From Klebsiella quasivariicola (GTDB lineage Bacteria > Pseudomonadota > Gammaproteobacteria > Enterobacterales > Enterobacteriaceae), in assembly GCF_002269255.1 (NCBI RefSeq), contig NZ_CP022823.1:5332001-5396000 (forward strand): a stretch of DNA of 64,000 bases, read 5' to 3'. Numbering within the stretch: position 1 is the stretch's first letter; each line of letters starts with the position of its first letter. Shown here in pieces: positions 9,038-18,096 of the stretch. The translations under genes and the position numbers were made by a program. The notes under the pieces were generated by a model. It worked only from the letters and a program-made list of their open reading frames with translations. It did not search any database and had not been told where the DNA came from.

Positions 9038-9712
9038 TCACCTGTATAGCCAGTAGGCGGTGCTTTCCACATTAGCACCGCTGAGAATATAACGTTTAAG
9101 CGCGGCGGTGTTGCCCATCTGGGTCGCCACCCGCAGTGTAGAAAGTCCGCGCGAAGCGGCCCAGTGCCGCGCCGCCTGCATCAGCTGCGCCCCAGCGCCG
9201 CGCCCGGCCAGCAGGCCAATACGCGCTTCGGTGGCATTGAGCTGGCGCAGGGAGACAAAGGCGCGAATATCACCCTCAGGATGGCGGTAAATCAGGCACT
9301 GATGATCGAAGGTGCCGCGCACCGCATTTTCAATCCACTGGGCATAGAAGCGGCCGCTGGCATCGGCGGCGTACCAGGGCGCGCGAAAGCGGCTCATGGC
9401 AAAGGCCTGCGCCGCCTGCTCGCGCAGCGGCGCAATATCCGCCTCCACAGCGATGTCGGCACCGGCATCAGCAGGGTTGCCCACCGGTAGCGCCAGATCG
9501 ACTTCGCCTTCCACCAGCTGAAAACCCAGCTGCTGGAGCGCGTCCAGCCGGACGGTATCGCTGGCGGCGATTTTCGCCTGCACTCGCGACCATCCCGCCA
9601 GCGCCTCAGGCGTCAGCCGCGGCGCGCGCTCGTCAAAGCGCACGATGGCGCTGTTCACGGCAAAGAAGCGGTTCTCCCACTCCAGGGGATCAATACTGGC
9701 GCGGACGGGCAC
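9038..9712 (-). CDS. wecD: WecD, dTDP-4-amino-4,6-dideoxygalactose N-acetyltransferase
   Basis: 224 residues from a GTG at 9712 (VPVRASIDPLEWENR), matching E. coli WecD (RffC) in length; the longer open frame to 9799 lies inside rffH and is rejected. It is a GNAT-fold acetyltransferase that uses acetyl-CoA to acetylate the amino sugar made by WecE. The acetyl-CoA loop is visible as GLLAGRGAGAQLMQ in the C-terminal half. It overlaps the end of rffH by 23 bp. Confidence 0.94.
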   Translation of the reverse strand: MPVRASIDPLEWENRFFAVNSAIVRFDERAPRLTPEALAGWSRVQAKIAASDTVRLDALQQLGFQLVEGEVDLALPVGNPADAGADIAVEADIAPLREQAAQAFAMSRFRAPWYAADASGRFYAQWIENAVRGTFDHQCLIYRHPEGDIRAFVSLRQLNATEARIGLLAGRGAGAQLMQAARHWAASRGLSTLRVATQMGNTAALKRYILSGANVESTAYWLYR

Positions 9713-10574
9713 GGAGCAGATCCAGCAGATATTGGCCGTAGCCGGTTTTTTCCAGCCGCTTCGCCGCACGTTTGACACCATCGTCGTCCAGCCAGCCATT
9801 ACGCCAGCCGATCTCTTCCAGACAGGCGATTTTAAAGCCCTGACGCTTCTCTACCGTCTGCACGAACATGCTGGCCTCAATCAGGCTATCGTGGGTGCCG
9901 GTGTCCAGCCACGCAAAACCGCGCCCGAGCAGTTCGACGGTCAATGCGCCATCTTCAAGATACATCTGGTTGATGGAGGTGATTTCCAGCTCGCCGCGCT
10001 CGGACGGCTTGACCCGTTTGGCGTACTCCGTCACCTTGCCATCGTAGAAATAGAGGCCAGTGACCGCCCAGTTCGACTTCGGCTGCTTCGGCTTCTCTTC
10101 CAGCGACAGCGCGCGGAAGTTATCATCAAACTCCACTACGCCAAAGCGCTCAGGATCCATCACCTGATAGCCAAAAATCGTCGCCCCTTCCGTGCGAGCA
10201 GCCACGCTGCGCAGCTTCGGGCTAAAACTCTGGCCGAAGAAGATATTGTCGCCTAATACCAGGCACGCCGGTTCGCCGTTAAGAAAGGCTTCACCAATGA
10301 TAAACGCCTGAGCTAAACCATCCGGCGTCGGCTGTACGGCATAGTGCAGCGCGATGCCAAACTCTGAACCATCGCCGAGCAGGCGCTGGAAATCGCGCAG
10401 ATCGTCCGGCGTAGTGATGATCAGGATCTCACGGATCCCGGCCAGCATTAAGACCGACAGCGGGTAGTAGATCATCGGCTTATCGTAGATCGGCAACAGC
10501 TGCTTCGATACGCCGCGGGTGATGGGATGCAGTCGCGTTCCGGAACCGCCCGCCAGAATAATACCTTTCATCAT
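9690..10574 (-). CDS. rffH: RffH, glucose-1-phosphate thymidylyltransferase
   Basis: 294 residues (E. coli 293), nucleotidyltransferase family. It joins dTTP and glucose 1-phosphate to give dTDP-glucose, the first step towards dTDP-Fuc4NAc. The N-terminal nucleotide-binding signature GGSGTRLHPITRGVSKQLLP with a following YDKPMIYYPL is complete. It is a paralogue of RmlA used in O-antigen synthesis; its position between rffG and wecD identifies it as the ECA copy. Confidence 0.95.
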   Translation of the reverse strand: MMKGIILAGGSGTRLHPITRGVSKQLLPIYDKPMIYYPLSVLMLAGIREILIITTPDDLRDFQRLLGDGSEFGIALHYAVQPTPDGLAQAFIIGEAFLNGEPACLVLGDNIFFGQSFSPKLRSVAARTEGATIFGYQVMDPERFGVVEFDDNFRALSLEEKPKQPKSNWAVTGLYFYDGKVTEYAKRVKPSERGELEITSINQMYLEDGALTVELLGRGFAWLDTGTHDSLIEASMFVQTVEKRQGFKIACLEEIGWRNGWLDDDGVKRAAKRLEKTGYGQYLLDLLRARPRQY

Positions 10575-10589
10575 TCCCCCCAGAGATGT

Positions 10590-11657
10590 TTAGCCTTGCA
10601 GCCCAAGACGCTCGCCCTGATAGCTTCCGTCCTGAACCTGACGCCACCATGTCTCATTCGCCAGATACCACGCCACGGTCTTACGCATACCGGAGGTAAA
10701 GGTCTCTGCCGGCGTCCAGCCCAGCTCGCGGGCAATCTTCGAGGCATCAATGGCATAGCGCAGATCGTGGCCCGGACGATCGGTAACGAAGGTGATCAGA
10801 TCGCGATAGTGCGCCACGCCCTGCGGTTTATGCGGCGCCAGCTCTTCCAGCAGCTGACAAATGGTTTCCACCACCTCGATGTTTTTACGTTCGTTATGAC
10901 CGCCGATATTATAAGTTTCACCCGGTTCGCCGCGGGTCGCCACCAGATACAGCGCCCTGGCATGATCTTCCACATATAGCCAGTCGCGGATCTGCTGCCC
11001 ATTGCCATACACCGGCAGCGGCTTGCCCGCCAGCGCGTTGAGGATGGTCAGCGGGATCAGCTTCTCGGGGAAGTGATACGGGCCGTAGTTATTGGAGCAG
11101 TTGGTGATAAGCGTCGGCAGGCCATAGGTCCGCAGCCAGGCGCGCACCAGGTGGTCGCTGCTGGCTTTCGAGGCCGAATAGGGGCTGCTTGGCGCATAGG
11201 GCGTGGTCTCGGTAAAGAAATCATCGCTGCCGTGCAGATCGCCATACACTTCGTCGGTCGAGATATGGTGAAAACGGAACGCCGATTTTTGCGCCGTAGC
11301 CAGGGTATTCCACCAGCTGCGGGCCGCCTCAAGCAGCGTATAGGTGCCTACGATATTGGTTTCGATAAACGCCGCCGGGCCGTCAATCGAACGATCGACG
11401 TGGCTTTCCGCCGCCAGGTGCATCACCGTATCCGGTTGATGCTGACGGAAAATACGGTCCAGCTCGCGGCGGTCGCAGATATCCACCTGTTCAAAGGCGA
11501 AACGCGCATCCTGCGCCACTGGCGCCAGCGACATTAGATTGCCGGCGTAGGTCAGTTTATCCACCACCACCACGCGATCGGCGGTGCGCTGAATAATTTC
11601 CCGCGCTACCGCCGAACCAATGAAGCCCGCGCCGCCGGTGACCAGAATGGTTCTCAC
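10590..11657 (-). CDS. rffG: RffG, dTDP-glucose 4,6-dehydratase
   Basis: 355 residues from the GTG at 11657, the same as E. coli. AAGGAG lies 7 bases upstream, while the GTG at 11663 would leave almost no spacing. It is an extended short-chain dehydrogenase with NAD motif GGAGFIG (8-14), the catalytic T134-D135-E136 set in ISTDEVYG and Y160/K164 in YSASK. It converts dTDP-glucose to dTDP-4-keto-6-deoxyglucose. The start codon and the wecC stop share GTGA, a 4-bp overlap. Confidence 0.95.
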   Translation of the reverse strand: MRTILVTGGAGFIGSAVAREIIQRTADRVVVVDKLTYAGNLMSLAPVAQDARFAFEQVDICDRRELDRIFRQHQPDTVMHLAAESHVDRSIDGPAAFIETNIVGTYTLLEAARSWWNTLATAQKSAFRFHHISTDEVYGDLHGSDDFFTETTPYAPSSPYSASKASSDHLVRAWLRTYGLPTLITNCSNNYGPYHFPEKLIPLTILNALAGKPLPVYGNGQQIRDWLYVEDHARALYLVATRGEPGETYNIGGHNERKNIEVVETICQLLEELAPHKPQGVAHYRDLITFVTDRPGHDLRYAIDASKIARELGWTPAETFTSGMRKTVAWYLANETWWRQVQDGSYQGERLGLQG

Positions 11658-12916
11658 CGCCACACTCCTTTGGTGTCGATGATATACGCCTGGGTGACGC
11701 TATCGCCGCTAACGGCTTTAAATTGGTTATGATCGACCAGCATCACCAGCACATCGGCGCTGGCCAGCGCCGCATCGAGGGTCGCCAGCGTACACAGGCC
11801 GTCGAGTTTCTTCGGCAGCGTATGAATATTGGGCTCAACCACCTGGGTCGTGCCGCTGTGCCAGCGGGCAATCTGCGCGGCAATTTCCATCGCCGGGCTT
11901 TCGCGCAGGTCGTCAATATTCGGCTTAAAGGCGAGGCCAAAACAGGCGATCGTCAGTTCGCTGGCCCGTTTGTTGGTGGCATTCAGGCAGTCCGCGACCT
12001 GGGCTTTCACCTGTTCGATAACCCATTCCGGCTTGTGGTCGTTGACCTCGCGAGCGGTGCGGATCAGACGCGCCTGCTGCGGGTTTTGCGCCACGATAAA
12101 CCACGGATCGACAGCAATGCAGTGGCCGCCGACGCCCGGCCCCGGCTGCAGGATATTGACCCGTGGATGGCGGTTTGCCAGGCGGATCAGCTCCCAGACG
12201 TTAATCCCCTGGTCGGCGCAAATCAGTGACAGTTCGTTAGCAAAGGCGATGTTGACGTCGCGGAAGCTGTTTTCCGTCAGCTTGCACATCTCGGCGGTGC
12301 GCGAGTTGGTCACCACGCATTCGCCTTCGAGGAAAATTTTATACAGCTCGCTGGCGCGAGCGGAGCAGACCGGCGACATGCCGCCGATAACGCGGTCGTT
12401 TTTAATCAGCTCGACCATCACCTGACCGGGCAATACCCGCTCCGGGCAGTAGGCGATATTCACGTCCGCGGCGTCGCCCACCTGCTGAGGGAAGCTGAGA
12501 TCCGGGCGCATCTCCGCCAGCCACTCGGCCATCTGTTCGGTCGAGCCCACCGGCGAGGTGGACTCAAGGATCACCAGCGAGCCTTTCTTTAACGTCGGCG
12601 CAATGGATTTGGCGGCCGACTCAACAAACACCATATCCGGTTCGTGGCGGTCTTTAAACGGCGTCGGCACGGCAATCAGATAGGCATCTGCCTCCACCGG
12701 GGTGGTGGTGGCGCTTAAATACCCCTGTTCGACCGCGGTCTTCACCACGCTCGCCAGATCCGGCTCCACGATATGAATCTCTCCACGGTTAATGGTCTCC
12801 ACGGCATGTTGATTAACATCAACGCCGACCACCCGCTTCTGCCGGGAGGCGAACGCGGCAGCGGTTGGCAGCCCGATATAGCCAAGGCCAATCACTGAAA
12901 TGGTAGAAAAACTCAT
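11654..12916 (-). CDS. wecC: WecC, UDP-N-acetyl-D-mannosamine dehydrogenase
   Basis: 420 residues, matching E. coli WecC (RffD), UDP-glucose/GDP-mannose dehydrogenase family. It oxidises UDP-ManNAc to UDP-ManNAcA with two NAD+. The Rossmann motif GLGYIGLPTAAAFA is at the N-terminus and the catalytic cysteine lies in GPGVGGHCIAVDPWF at about residue 266. Its start overlaps the wecB stop by 4 bp (ATGA). Confidence 0.96.
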   Translation of the reverse strand: MSFSTISVIGLGYIGLPTAAAFASRQKRVVGVDVNQHAVETINRGEIHIVEPDLASVVKTAVEQGYLSATTTPVEADAYLIAVPTPFKDRHEPDMVFVESAAKSIAPTLKKGSLVILESTSPVGSTEQMAEWLAEMRPDLSFPQQVGDAADVNIAYCPERVLPGQVMVELIKNDRVIGGMSPVCSARASELYKIFLEGECVVTNSRTAEMCKLTENSFRDVNIAFANELSLICADQGINVWELIRLANRHPRVNILQPGPGVGGHCIAVDPWFIVAQNPQQARLIRTAREVNDHKPEWVIEQVKAQVADCLNATNKRASELTIACFGLAFKPNIDDLRESPAMEIAAQIARWHSGTTQVVEPNIHTLPKKLDGLCTLATLDAALASADVLVMLVDHNQFKAVSGDSVTQAYIIDTKGVWR

Positions 12917-14043
12917 AACGTTACCTGATTATTTTTAAGTGCAGACAAAATTCGACGACATGCTTCACCATCGCCATAGGGATTGTGCGCGCGGCTCATC
13001 GCCTGGTATGCGGCATCATCCTGCAGCAGTCGCGTGACTTCCGCCACGATGCGCTGGCTGTCGGTGCCGACCAGGCACACCGTGCCAGCGGCCACCGCTT
13101 CCGGACGTTCGGTCATATCGCGCATGACCAGTACCGGTTTCCCGAGAGAAGGGGCCTCTTCCTGAATGCCGCCAGAGTCGGTCAGGATCAGCCAGGCACG
13201 ATCCATCAGCCAGACGAAGGGCAGGTAGTCCTGCGGCTCAATCAACATCACATTGTCGATATGGCCGAGAATGCGGTTCACCGGCTCGCTGACGTTAGGA
13301 TTCAGGTGAACCGGATAGACAATCTGCACCTCTGGATGCGTATGGGCTATCTCGGCCAGCGCCTGACAGATCTGCTCAAAGCCGAGCCCGAAGCTTTCCC
13401 GTCGGTGGCCGGTGACCAGAATCATCTTTTTACCGTGGCTAATAAAAGGGTAGCGCTGCAGCAGCGTCTCCCGTAGCGTTTCGTCACCCAGCACCTGGTC
13501 GCGGACCCAGAACAGGGCGTCAATGACCGTATTCCCGGTCACTGTGATGCGGCTGTCGGCAATATTTTCCCGCAGCAGATTCTGCCGTGAAGTTTCGGTC
13601 GGCGCGAAATGGTACGTCGCCAGACGCCCGGTCAACGTACGGTTGCCCTCTTCCGGCCACGGCGAACTTAAATCGCCGGTGCGCAGGCCAGCTTCTACGT
13701 GGCCCACCGGTATCCGCTGGTAAAACGCCGCCAGGCTCGCCGCCATCGTGGTGGTGGTATCGCCATGCACCAGCACCACATCGGGTTTAAACGACTCCAG
13801 GACTGGCTTCAGCCCTTCAAGGATGCGGCAGGTGATCTCGGTGAGCCCCTGGCCCGGCTTCATGATGTTGAGATCGTAGTCGGGGGCGATTGAGAATAAT
13901 TTCAACACCTGATCGAGCATCTCCCGATGCTGCGCGGTTACGCATACTTTCGCCTCAAAATGAGGGTCCTTTGCCAGCGCATGAACCAGAGGAGCCATCT
14001 TGATGGCTTCCGGCCTCGTGCCAAATACAGTTAGTACTTTCAC
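12913..14043 (-). CDS. wecB: WecB, UDP-N-acetylglucosamine 2-epimerase
   Basis: 376 residues from a GTG start, matching E. coli WecB (RffE), a non-hydrolysing epimerase that turns UDP-GlcNAc into UDP-ManNAc. The catalytic residues known in the family are in place: D95 (VHGDTTTT), E117 (GHVEAGLRTG) and E131 (PWPEEGNR), with the histidine of LVTGHRRESFG. It is followed by wecC with a 4-bp overlap. Confidence 0.96.
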   Translation of the reverse strand: MKVLTVFGTRPEAIKMAPLVHALAKDPHFEAKVCVTAQHREMLDQVLKLFSIAPDYDLNIMKPGQGLTEITCRILEGLKPVLESFKPDVVLVHGDTTTTMAASLAAFYQRIPVGHVEAGLRTGDLSSPWPEEGNRTLTGRLATYHFAPTETSRQNLLRENIADSRITVTGNTVIDALFWVRDQVLGDETLRETLLQRYPFISHGKKMILVTGHRRESFGLGFEQICQALAEIAHTHPEVQIVYPVHLNPNVSEPVNRILGHIDNVMLIEPQDYLPFVWLMDRAWLILTDSGGIQEEAPSLGKPVLVMRDMTERPEAVAAGTVCLVGTDSQRIVAEVTRLLQDDAAYQAMSRAHNPYGDGEACRRILSALKNNQVTL

Positions 14044-14099
14044 ATCGATTCTCTTCGATTAGGCGATGAAGGTCATCTGCCCTTCACCACAGGCCGCAA

Positions 14100-15146
14100 T
14101 CACAGGACACGACGACGCGATAACGCCACGCCTGCGCCGATGAGCGCACCCACAATCCCCCACATCACCATCAGAAATACACGGCGCGGGCTATCGCGTT
14201 TTACAGGTTCTTCCGGCGTACGCAAATACCGGTAAGTCTGAAAACGCGGATCCAACGTTGGACCGACGTTCAACGTGCTCAGCATGGCGCGGTTCTGGTC
14301 GTAATCGAGGTCATATTCCGGCCCGACGGCCTGCAGGTTTTCCAGCCTGGCCTGCAGCATCGGCCTGCCCAATAAAAATAGCTCTGAATCCGGCAACTGA
14401 TCGGCAGGAACGTCGGTTTCGCTACGTGAGATATTGTGTTGCTGGGCCACCTTCAGCGCCTGTTCCACGCTGTGCGTCCGGCGGTTGAAGATGGCCTCAG
14501 CCACCTCTTCCTGCCGCTTCACCTGTGCCTTCATCTGCACGGTCCGCGCCGCCCAGGCGCCTTTGAGCTCGTCGTTAAGATGACCGGCCGCCCGCTGGCT
14601 GGCGAAAGCCACGTACTGACGCAGCAGATTATTGGCATCCTGCCCGGTCTCAGCGGTCAGTTTAACGCTGTCGTTAATGCTCTTGGCCGCATCGCCTGGC
14701 ATAAACTGGATATTGTTAATCAGATCATCGAGCATCGCCGCATCAGCGCGGGCATTACCCGACTGACGCTGCTTGTAGTAGTCCGTTTGCAGCCAGAAGT
14801 CGCGCCGGGTATCCCAGGAGGCCAGCTGCATGATGAACTCTTTATATGCTTCATCCATGGCGGAAGGCTGATCGACCGAGGCGAGATCGGCTTTAATGTC
14901 CAGATTGCGTAAGAATTGCTGCTGGGAATAATATCCTCCCAACATGTTGACAGTAGGCCGATCGGTAATCGCCGTGGCGCTCCACTCCTGGCGAGCAAAG
15001 AAGGTATACACCAGCACGATAGCGGCGAAGAGTACGGCGCCGCCGACTATCCAGCCTTTTCCTGCCCATAAAGCGCGAAACAGCCCGCGAATATCCAGTT
15101 CATTCTCAACGTTCACTGCTTGTGCTCCCGGTAATGGTTGAGTCAT
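14100..15146 (-). CDS. wzzE: WzzE, ECA chain-length regulator
   Basis: 348 residues from the ATG at 15146 (MTQPLPG), the same as E. coli; the in-frame GTG just before it is less likely because GGGGA is spaced 4 bases from the ATG. It is a polysaccharide co-polymerase class 1 protein with one membrane helix near residues 30-52 and a second near the C-terminus, and a large periplasmic coiled-coil domain between. It sets the modal length of ECA chains made by WzyE. Confidence 0.95.
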   Translation of the reverse strand: MTQPLPGAQAVNVENELDIRGLFRALWAGKGWIVGGAVLFAAIVLVYTFFARQEWSATAITDRPTVNMLGGYYSQQQFLRNLDIKADLASVDQPSAMDEAYKEFIMQLASWDTRRDFWLQTDYYKQRQSGNARADAAMLDDLINNIQFMPGDAAKSINDSVKLTAETGQDANNLLRQYVAFASQRAAGHLNDELKGAWAARTVQMKAQVKRQEEVAEAIFNRRTHSVEQALKVAQQHNISRSETDVPADQLPDSELFLLGRPMLQARLENLQAVGPEYDLDYDQNRAMLSTLNVGPTLDPRFQTYRYLRTPEEPVKRDSPRRVFLMVMWGIVGALIGAGVALSRRRVL

Positions 15147-15159
15147 CACATCCCCAGCT

Positions 15160-16263
15160 TTACTTGGTTAGTTTCGGATTATTGCCGCTGTGTCGCCGAA
15201 TTCTGCGTCTGATGCGCTTAACCAGGCGCGCCACTTTCCAGGCGCGTTTAATACAGTAGCCATAAAGGAAGAAAGCTACCAAAAAGAGAATTAACATCAC
15301 CCATTCCGGCACGATGCGGGTATATTCCGCCGCGACGCCAACCAGCGCCAACAGGGCGGCAGCCAGGGTAATCAGGACAAACGCCTGGCGGGAAGTAAAC
15401 CCGGCGCGCATGATCAAATGATGAATATGCTGACGGTCCGGTGAGAATGGGCTCATGCCTTTGCGCAGACGGCGATACATAATCGCCACCATGTCCATCA
15501 ACGGGATAGCGATAATCCACAGCGCAGTGACCGGGCTAATGGGGTGCGTTTTACCTTGCGTGGTTTCCAGCAGGATCCAGATGATGGTGAAGCCAATCAT
15601 GGTGCTACCGGCATCACCCATAAAGACTTTATAGCGGCGGCCGAGGGCGCCAAGATTGAGAAGAATATAGGGCAAAATGGCGGCGATCATCGCGAAACAC
15701 CACATCGCCAGGCTGTACTGACCATCAAACCAGAGGATGATCCCGGTGGCCGCAAAGGAGACCGAAGAGAGACCGCCAAGCAGGCCGTCGATACCGTCGA
15801 CCATGTTAAACGCATTGATGGCGGCCCACACGGCAAACAGGGTCAGGAAGAAGCCAAAAGGCCCCAGCACCAGCTCCCACGAGCCAAAAATAAAGCCCAG
15901 ACTACTCAGATGCAGATTCCCTGCCATCATCATAATCACGGCGATAGCAGCCTGGATGACCGCGCGGATTTTTACGCTGATGTCGAAGCGATCGTCAAGG
16001 GCGCCAACCAGCACCAATACCCCCGCACAGGCCAGATATAGCGAGGCGTGAGGAATATAATAATCGGCGATGGCGAAGGTAAAACAGATGCCTGCATAAA
16101 CTGAGATACCACCGACCAACGGAATCAACCCCTGATGCCGTTTGCGATAGTTTGGTTTATCCACTAACCCAATCTTTTTTGCCACTTTCCGCGCGACAAA
16201 AATAAAGAGGGTCGTGAATAAGAAAATACTGATTAATTCAGTAATAGCAGTGAGTAAATTCAC
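15160..16263 (-). CDS. wecA: WecA, undecaprenyl-phosphate GlcNAc-1-phosphate transferase
   Basis: 367 residues from a GTG at 16263 (VNLLTAITELISIF), the same length as E. coli WecA; the longer frame to 16317 has no family support. It is a polytopic inner-membrane enzyme of the MraY/WecA superfamily that makes Und-PP-GlcNAc, the first lipid intermediate of ECA and of many O antigens. Catalytic motifs visible: GALDDRFD, NAFNMVDGIDGLLGG and the cytoplasmic HIHH near residue 279. It is the first gene of the ECA operon. Confidence 0.95.
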   Translation of the reverse strand: MNLLTAITELISIFLFTTLFIFVARKVAKKIGLVDKPNYRKRHQGLIPLVGGISVYAGICFTFAIADYYIPHASLYLACAGVLVLVGALDDRFDISVKIRAVIQAAIAVIMMMAGNLHLSSLGFIFGSWELVLGPFGFFLTLFAVWAAINAFNMVDGIDGLLGGLSSVSFAATGIILWFDGQYSLAMWCFAMIAAILPYILLNLGALGRRYKVFMGDAGSTMIGFTIIWILLETTQGKTHPISPVTALWIIAIPLMDMVAIMYRRLRKGMSPFSPDRQHIHHLIMRAGFTSRQAFVLITLAAALLALVGVAAEYTRIVPEWVMLILFLVAFFLYGYCIKRAWKVARLVKRIRRRIRRHSGNNPKLTK

Positions 16264-16296
16264 AACGCATGTGCTCTCAGCATAGTTAATCCGGGA

Positions 16297-16325
16297 AGTA
16301 TAGCGATGATGCCCCAACTCCAGAA
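16297..16325 (-). promoter_or_regulatory. Candidate wecA (ECA operon) promoter
   Basis: TATACT (16297-16302, minus strand) is a good -10 box about 30 bases before the wecA start. The hexamer 17 bp upstream, TTCTGG, is a poor -35, so this is only a candidate. Confidence 0.4.
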
Positions 16326-16461
16326 GGGGAAAAGCAGAACATTACAAATTTATTGTATAGATTTTAGTCTGTTAAAGCTGTCTCCGCCTGCGATCCGGCG
16401 CCATTATACGACAACTTTTGTCCGGCTTTCTCTGTCTCTGGATCATACAAACCCAAAAATG

Positions 16462-16489
16462 AAAACGCCACGCAGAGGCGTGGCGTTTT
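16462..16489 (-). terminator. rho terminator
   Basis: A perfect 12-bp stem (AAAACGCCACGC at 16462-16473 with GCGTGGCGTTTT at 16478-16489) and AGAG loop lie 14 bases after the rho stop. T-rich stretches on both sides mean it could also work in the other direction. Confidence 0.85.
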
Positions 16490-16503
16490 TGGCTTTTTTT
16501 ACC

Positions 16504-17763
16504 TTACGAGCGCTTCATCATGTCGAAGAAGTCATCATTCGTCTTGGTCATTGCCAGCTTATTGATGAGGAATTCCATCGCATCAATCTCACCCATCGGA
16601 TGGATAATTTTGCGCAGGATCCACATTTTCTGCAGCTCTTCCTGAGTCGTGAGCAGCTCTTCTTTACGGGTACCGGAACGGTTGTAATCGATAGCCGGGA
16701 AGACGCGTTTTTCAGCAATCTTACGGGAGAGATGCAGCTCCATGTTACCGGTGCCTTTAAACTCTTCGTAGATAACTTCGTCCATTTTGGAGCCGGTGTC
16801 GATCAGCGCCGTGGCGATGATGGTCAGGCTGCCGCCCTCTTCGACGTTACGTGCCGCACCAAAGAAACGCTTCGGACGGTGCAGGGCGTTGGCGTCCACA
16901 CCACCGGTCAACACTTTACCGGAAGCCGGAACCACGGTGTTGTAGGCACGCGCCAGACGGGTAATGGAGTCGAGCAGGATGATAACGTCTTTCTTGTGTT
17001 CAACCAGACGTTTTGCTTTCTCGATAACCATCTCGGCAACCTGCACGTGACGGGATGCCGGTTCGTCAAAGGTGGAAGCAACCACTTCACCTTTCACCAG
17101 ACGCTGCATCTCGGTCACTTCTTCCGGACGTTCGTCGATCAGCAGCACCATCAGCACGCAGTCCGGATGGTTGTAAGCGATGCTCTGCGCGATGTTCTGC
17201 AGCAGCATGGTTTTACCGGCTTTCGGCGGCGCGACGATCAGACCACGCTGGCCGCGGCCAATCGGGGAAGCCAGATCCAGTACGCGAGCGGTTAAGTCTT
17301 CGGTAGAACCGTTACCACGCTCCATACGCAGACGAGAATTCGCGTGCAGCGGCGTTAAGTTCTCGAACAGAATCTTGTTACGCGCGTTTTCCGGCTTGTC
17401 GTAGTTAACTTCGTTAACTTTCAGCAGTGCAAAGTAACGTTCACCCTCTTTCGGAGGACGAATCTTACCGGAAATGGTGTCACCAGTGCGGAGGTTGAAA
17501 CGGCGGATTTGGCTGGGGGATACGTAGATGTCGTCAGGGCCGGCGAGGTAGGAGCTGTCTGCGGAGCGGAGGAATCCAAATCCATCCTGCAGTATCTCCA
17601 GTACGCCGTCGCCAAAGATATCTTCGCCACTCTTCGAATGCTGCTTGAGGATGGCAAAAATAATATCCTGCTTACGCATACGAGCCAGGTTTTCCAGCCC
17701 CATATTTTCGCCGAGAGTAATCAGCTCAGAAACCGGCGTATTCTTTAATTCGGTAAGATTCAT
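16504..17763 (-). CDS. rho: Rho transcription termination factor
   Basis: 419 residues from ATG 17763 (MNLTELKNTPVSELI), almost identical to E. coli Rho; the longer frame to 17835 is not used. It is a hexameric RNA-dependent ATPase/helicase that ends Rho-dependent transcripts. Domains: N-terminal helical part, cold-shock-like RNA-binding domain with GFGFLR (about 62-67), Walker A in APPKAGKT (about 178-185), Walker B in VIILLDSITR (about 260-269), Q-loop LTGGVDANAL and R-loop near IDTGSKMDE. The leader peptide gene rhoL lies 87 bp upstream. Confidence 0.97.
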   Translation of the reverse strand: MNLTELKNTPVSELITLGENMGLENLARMRKQDIIFAILKQHSKSGEDIFGDGVLEILQDGFGFLRSADSSYLAGPDDIYVSPSQIRRFNLRTGDTISGKIRPPKEGERYFALLKVNEVNYDKPENARNKILFENLTPLHANSRLRMERGNGSTEDLTARVLDLASPIGRGQRGLIVAPPKAGKTMLLQNIAQSIAYNHPDCVLMVLLIDERPEEVTEMQRLVKGEVVASTFDEPASRHVQVAEMVIEKAKRLVEHKKDVIILLDSITRLARAYNTVVPASGKVLTGGVDANALHRPKRFFGAARNVEEGGSLTIIATALIDTGSKMDEVIYEEFKGTGNMELHLSRKIAEKRVFPAIDYNRSGTRKEELLTTQEELQKMWILRKIIHPMGEIDAMEFLINKLAMTKTNDDFFDMMKRS

Positions 17764-17850
17764 AATGGTGTGGGTTCTTAAACTCGGGGTAAATCTCGAA
17801 CTTAATGTTGTGAATGGTATGGCAGGAACTTCCATGCCTGTTAACGGCCT

Positions 17851-17952
17851 TCATCTCGTGTCTGTACGTTGCCTGGTCACAGGAAAAAACGCAGAACTGA
17901 AACGACAAGACGGAATGAGTGATAAGCCCGGAATTATTAGCCTCACGCGCAT
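17851..17952 (-). CDS. rhoL: RhoL, rho operon leader peptide
   Basis: A 33-residue minus-strand ORF starting at ATG 17952. Its second half (PSCRFSSA and PVTRQR) matches E. coli RhoL, which is also 33 residues; the first 12 residues differ. It lies in the long rho leader that takes part in Rho autoregulation. The conserved length and C-terminal half show it is a real homologue; function as a peptide is unproven. Confidence 0.8.
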   Translation of the reverse strand: MRVRLIIPGLSLIPSCRFSSAFFPVTRQRTDTR

Positions 17953-18008
17953 CGTCTGCGGGACGCTTTGGGTAAAACAAGATTCAAACAATAGGTATGT
18001 TTAAAACG

Positions 18009-18037
18009 AAGTCTGTGGATTAACTTAGCACGACTCC
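18009..18037 (-). promoter_or_regulatory. Candidate rho promoter
   Basis: On the minus strand TGGACG is followed after 17 bp by TAAGTT, upstream of rhoL. Both hexamers are weak, so the call rests mainly on position. Confidence 0.3.
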
Positions 18038-18042
18038 TGCCG

Positions 18043-18081
18043 GGCGTCCAGAGTTCCGCAAAAAATAGGAATCTGGACGCC
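18043..18081 (-). other. Long imperfect palindrome between trxA and rho
   Basis: GGCGTCCAGA (18043-18052) pairs with TCTGGACGCC (18072-18081), and inner TTCC/GGAA (54-57/68-71) continues the stem around a small A/T-rich loop. It lies 16 bases after the trxA stop. It may end or stabilise the trxA transcript, but no U tract follows the stem. Confidence 0.5.
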
Positions 18082-18096
18082 GGACCAGCAATTCGC

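Noticed and set aside
7714..9075. 453-residue plus-strand ORF opposite wecE/wzxE
   Set aside because: It is a shadow of two well-matched minus-strand ECA genes; the high GC at third codon positions keeps the opposite frame open.
17726..17980. 84-residue minus-strand ORF overlapping the rho start
   Set aside because: It is out of frame with rho and without similarity; the rhoL frame in the same leader matches the known leader peptide instead.
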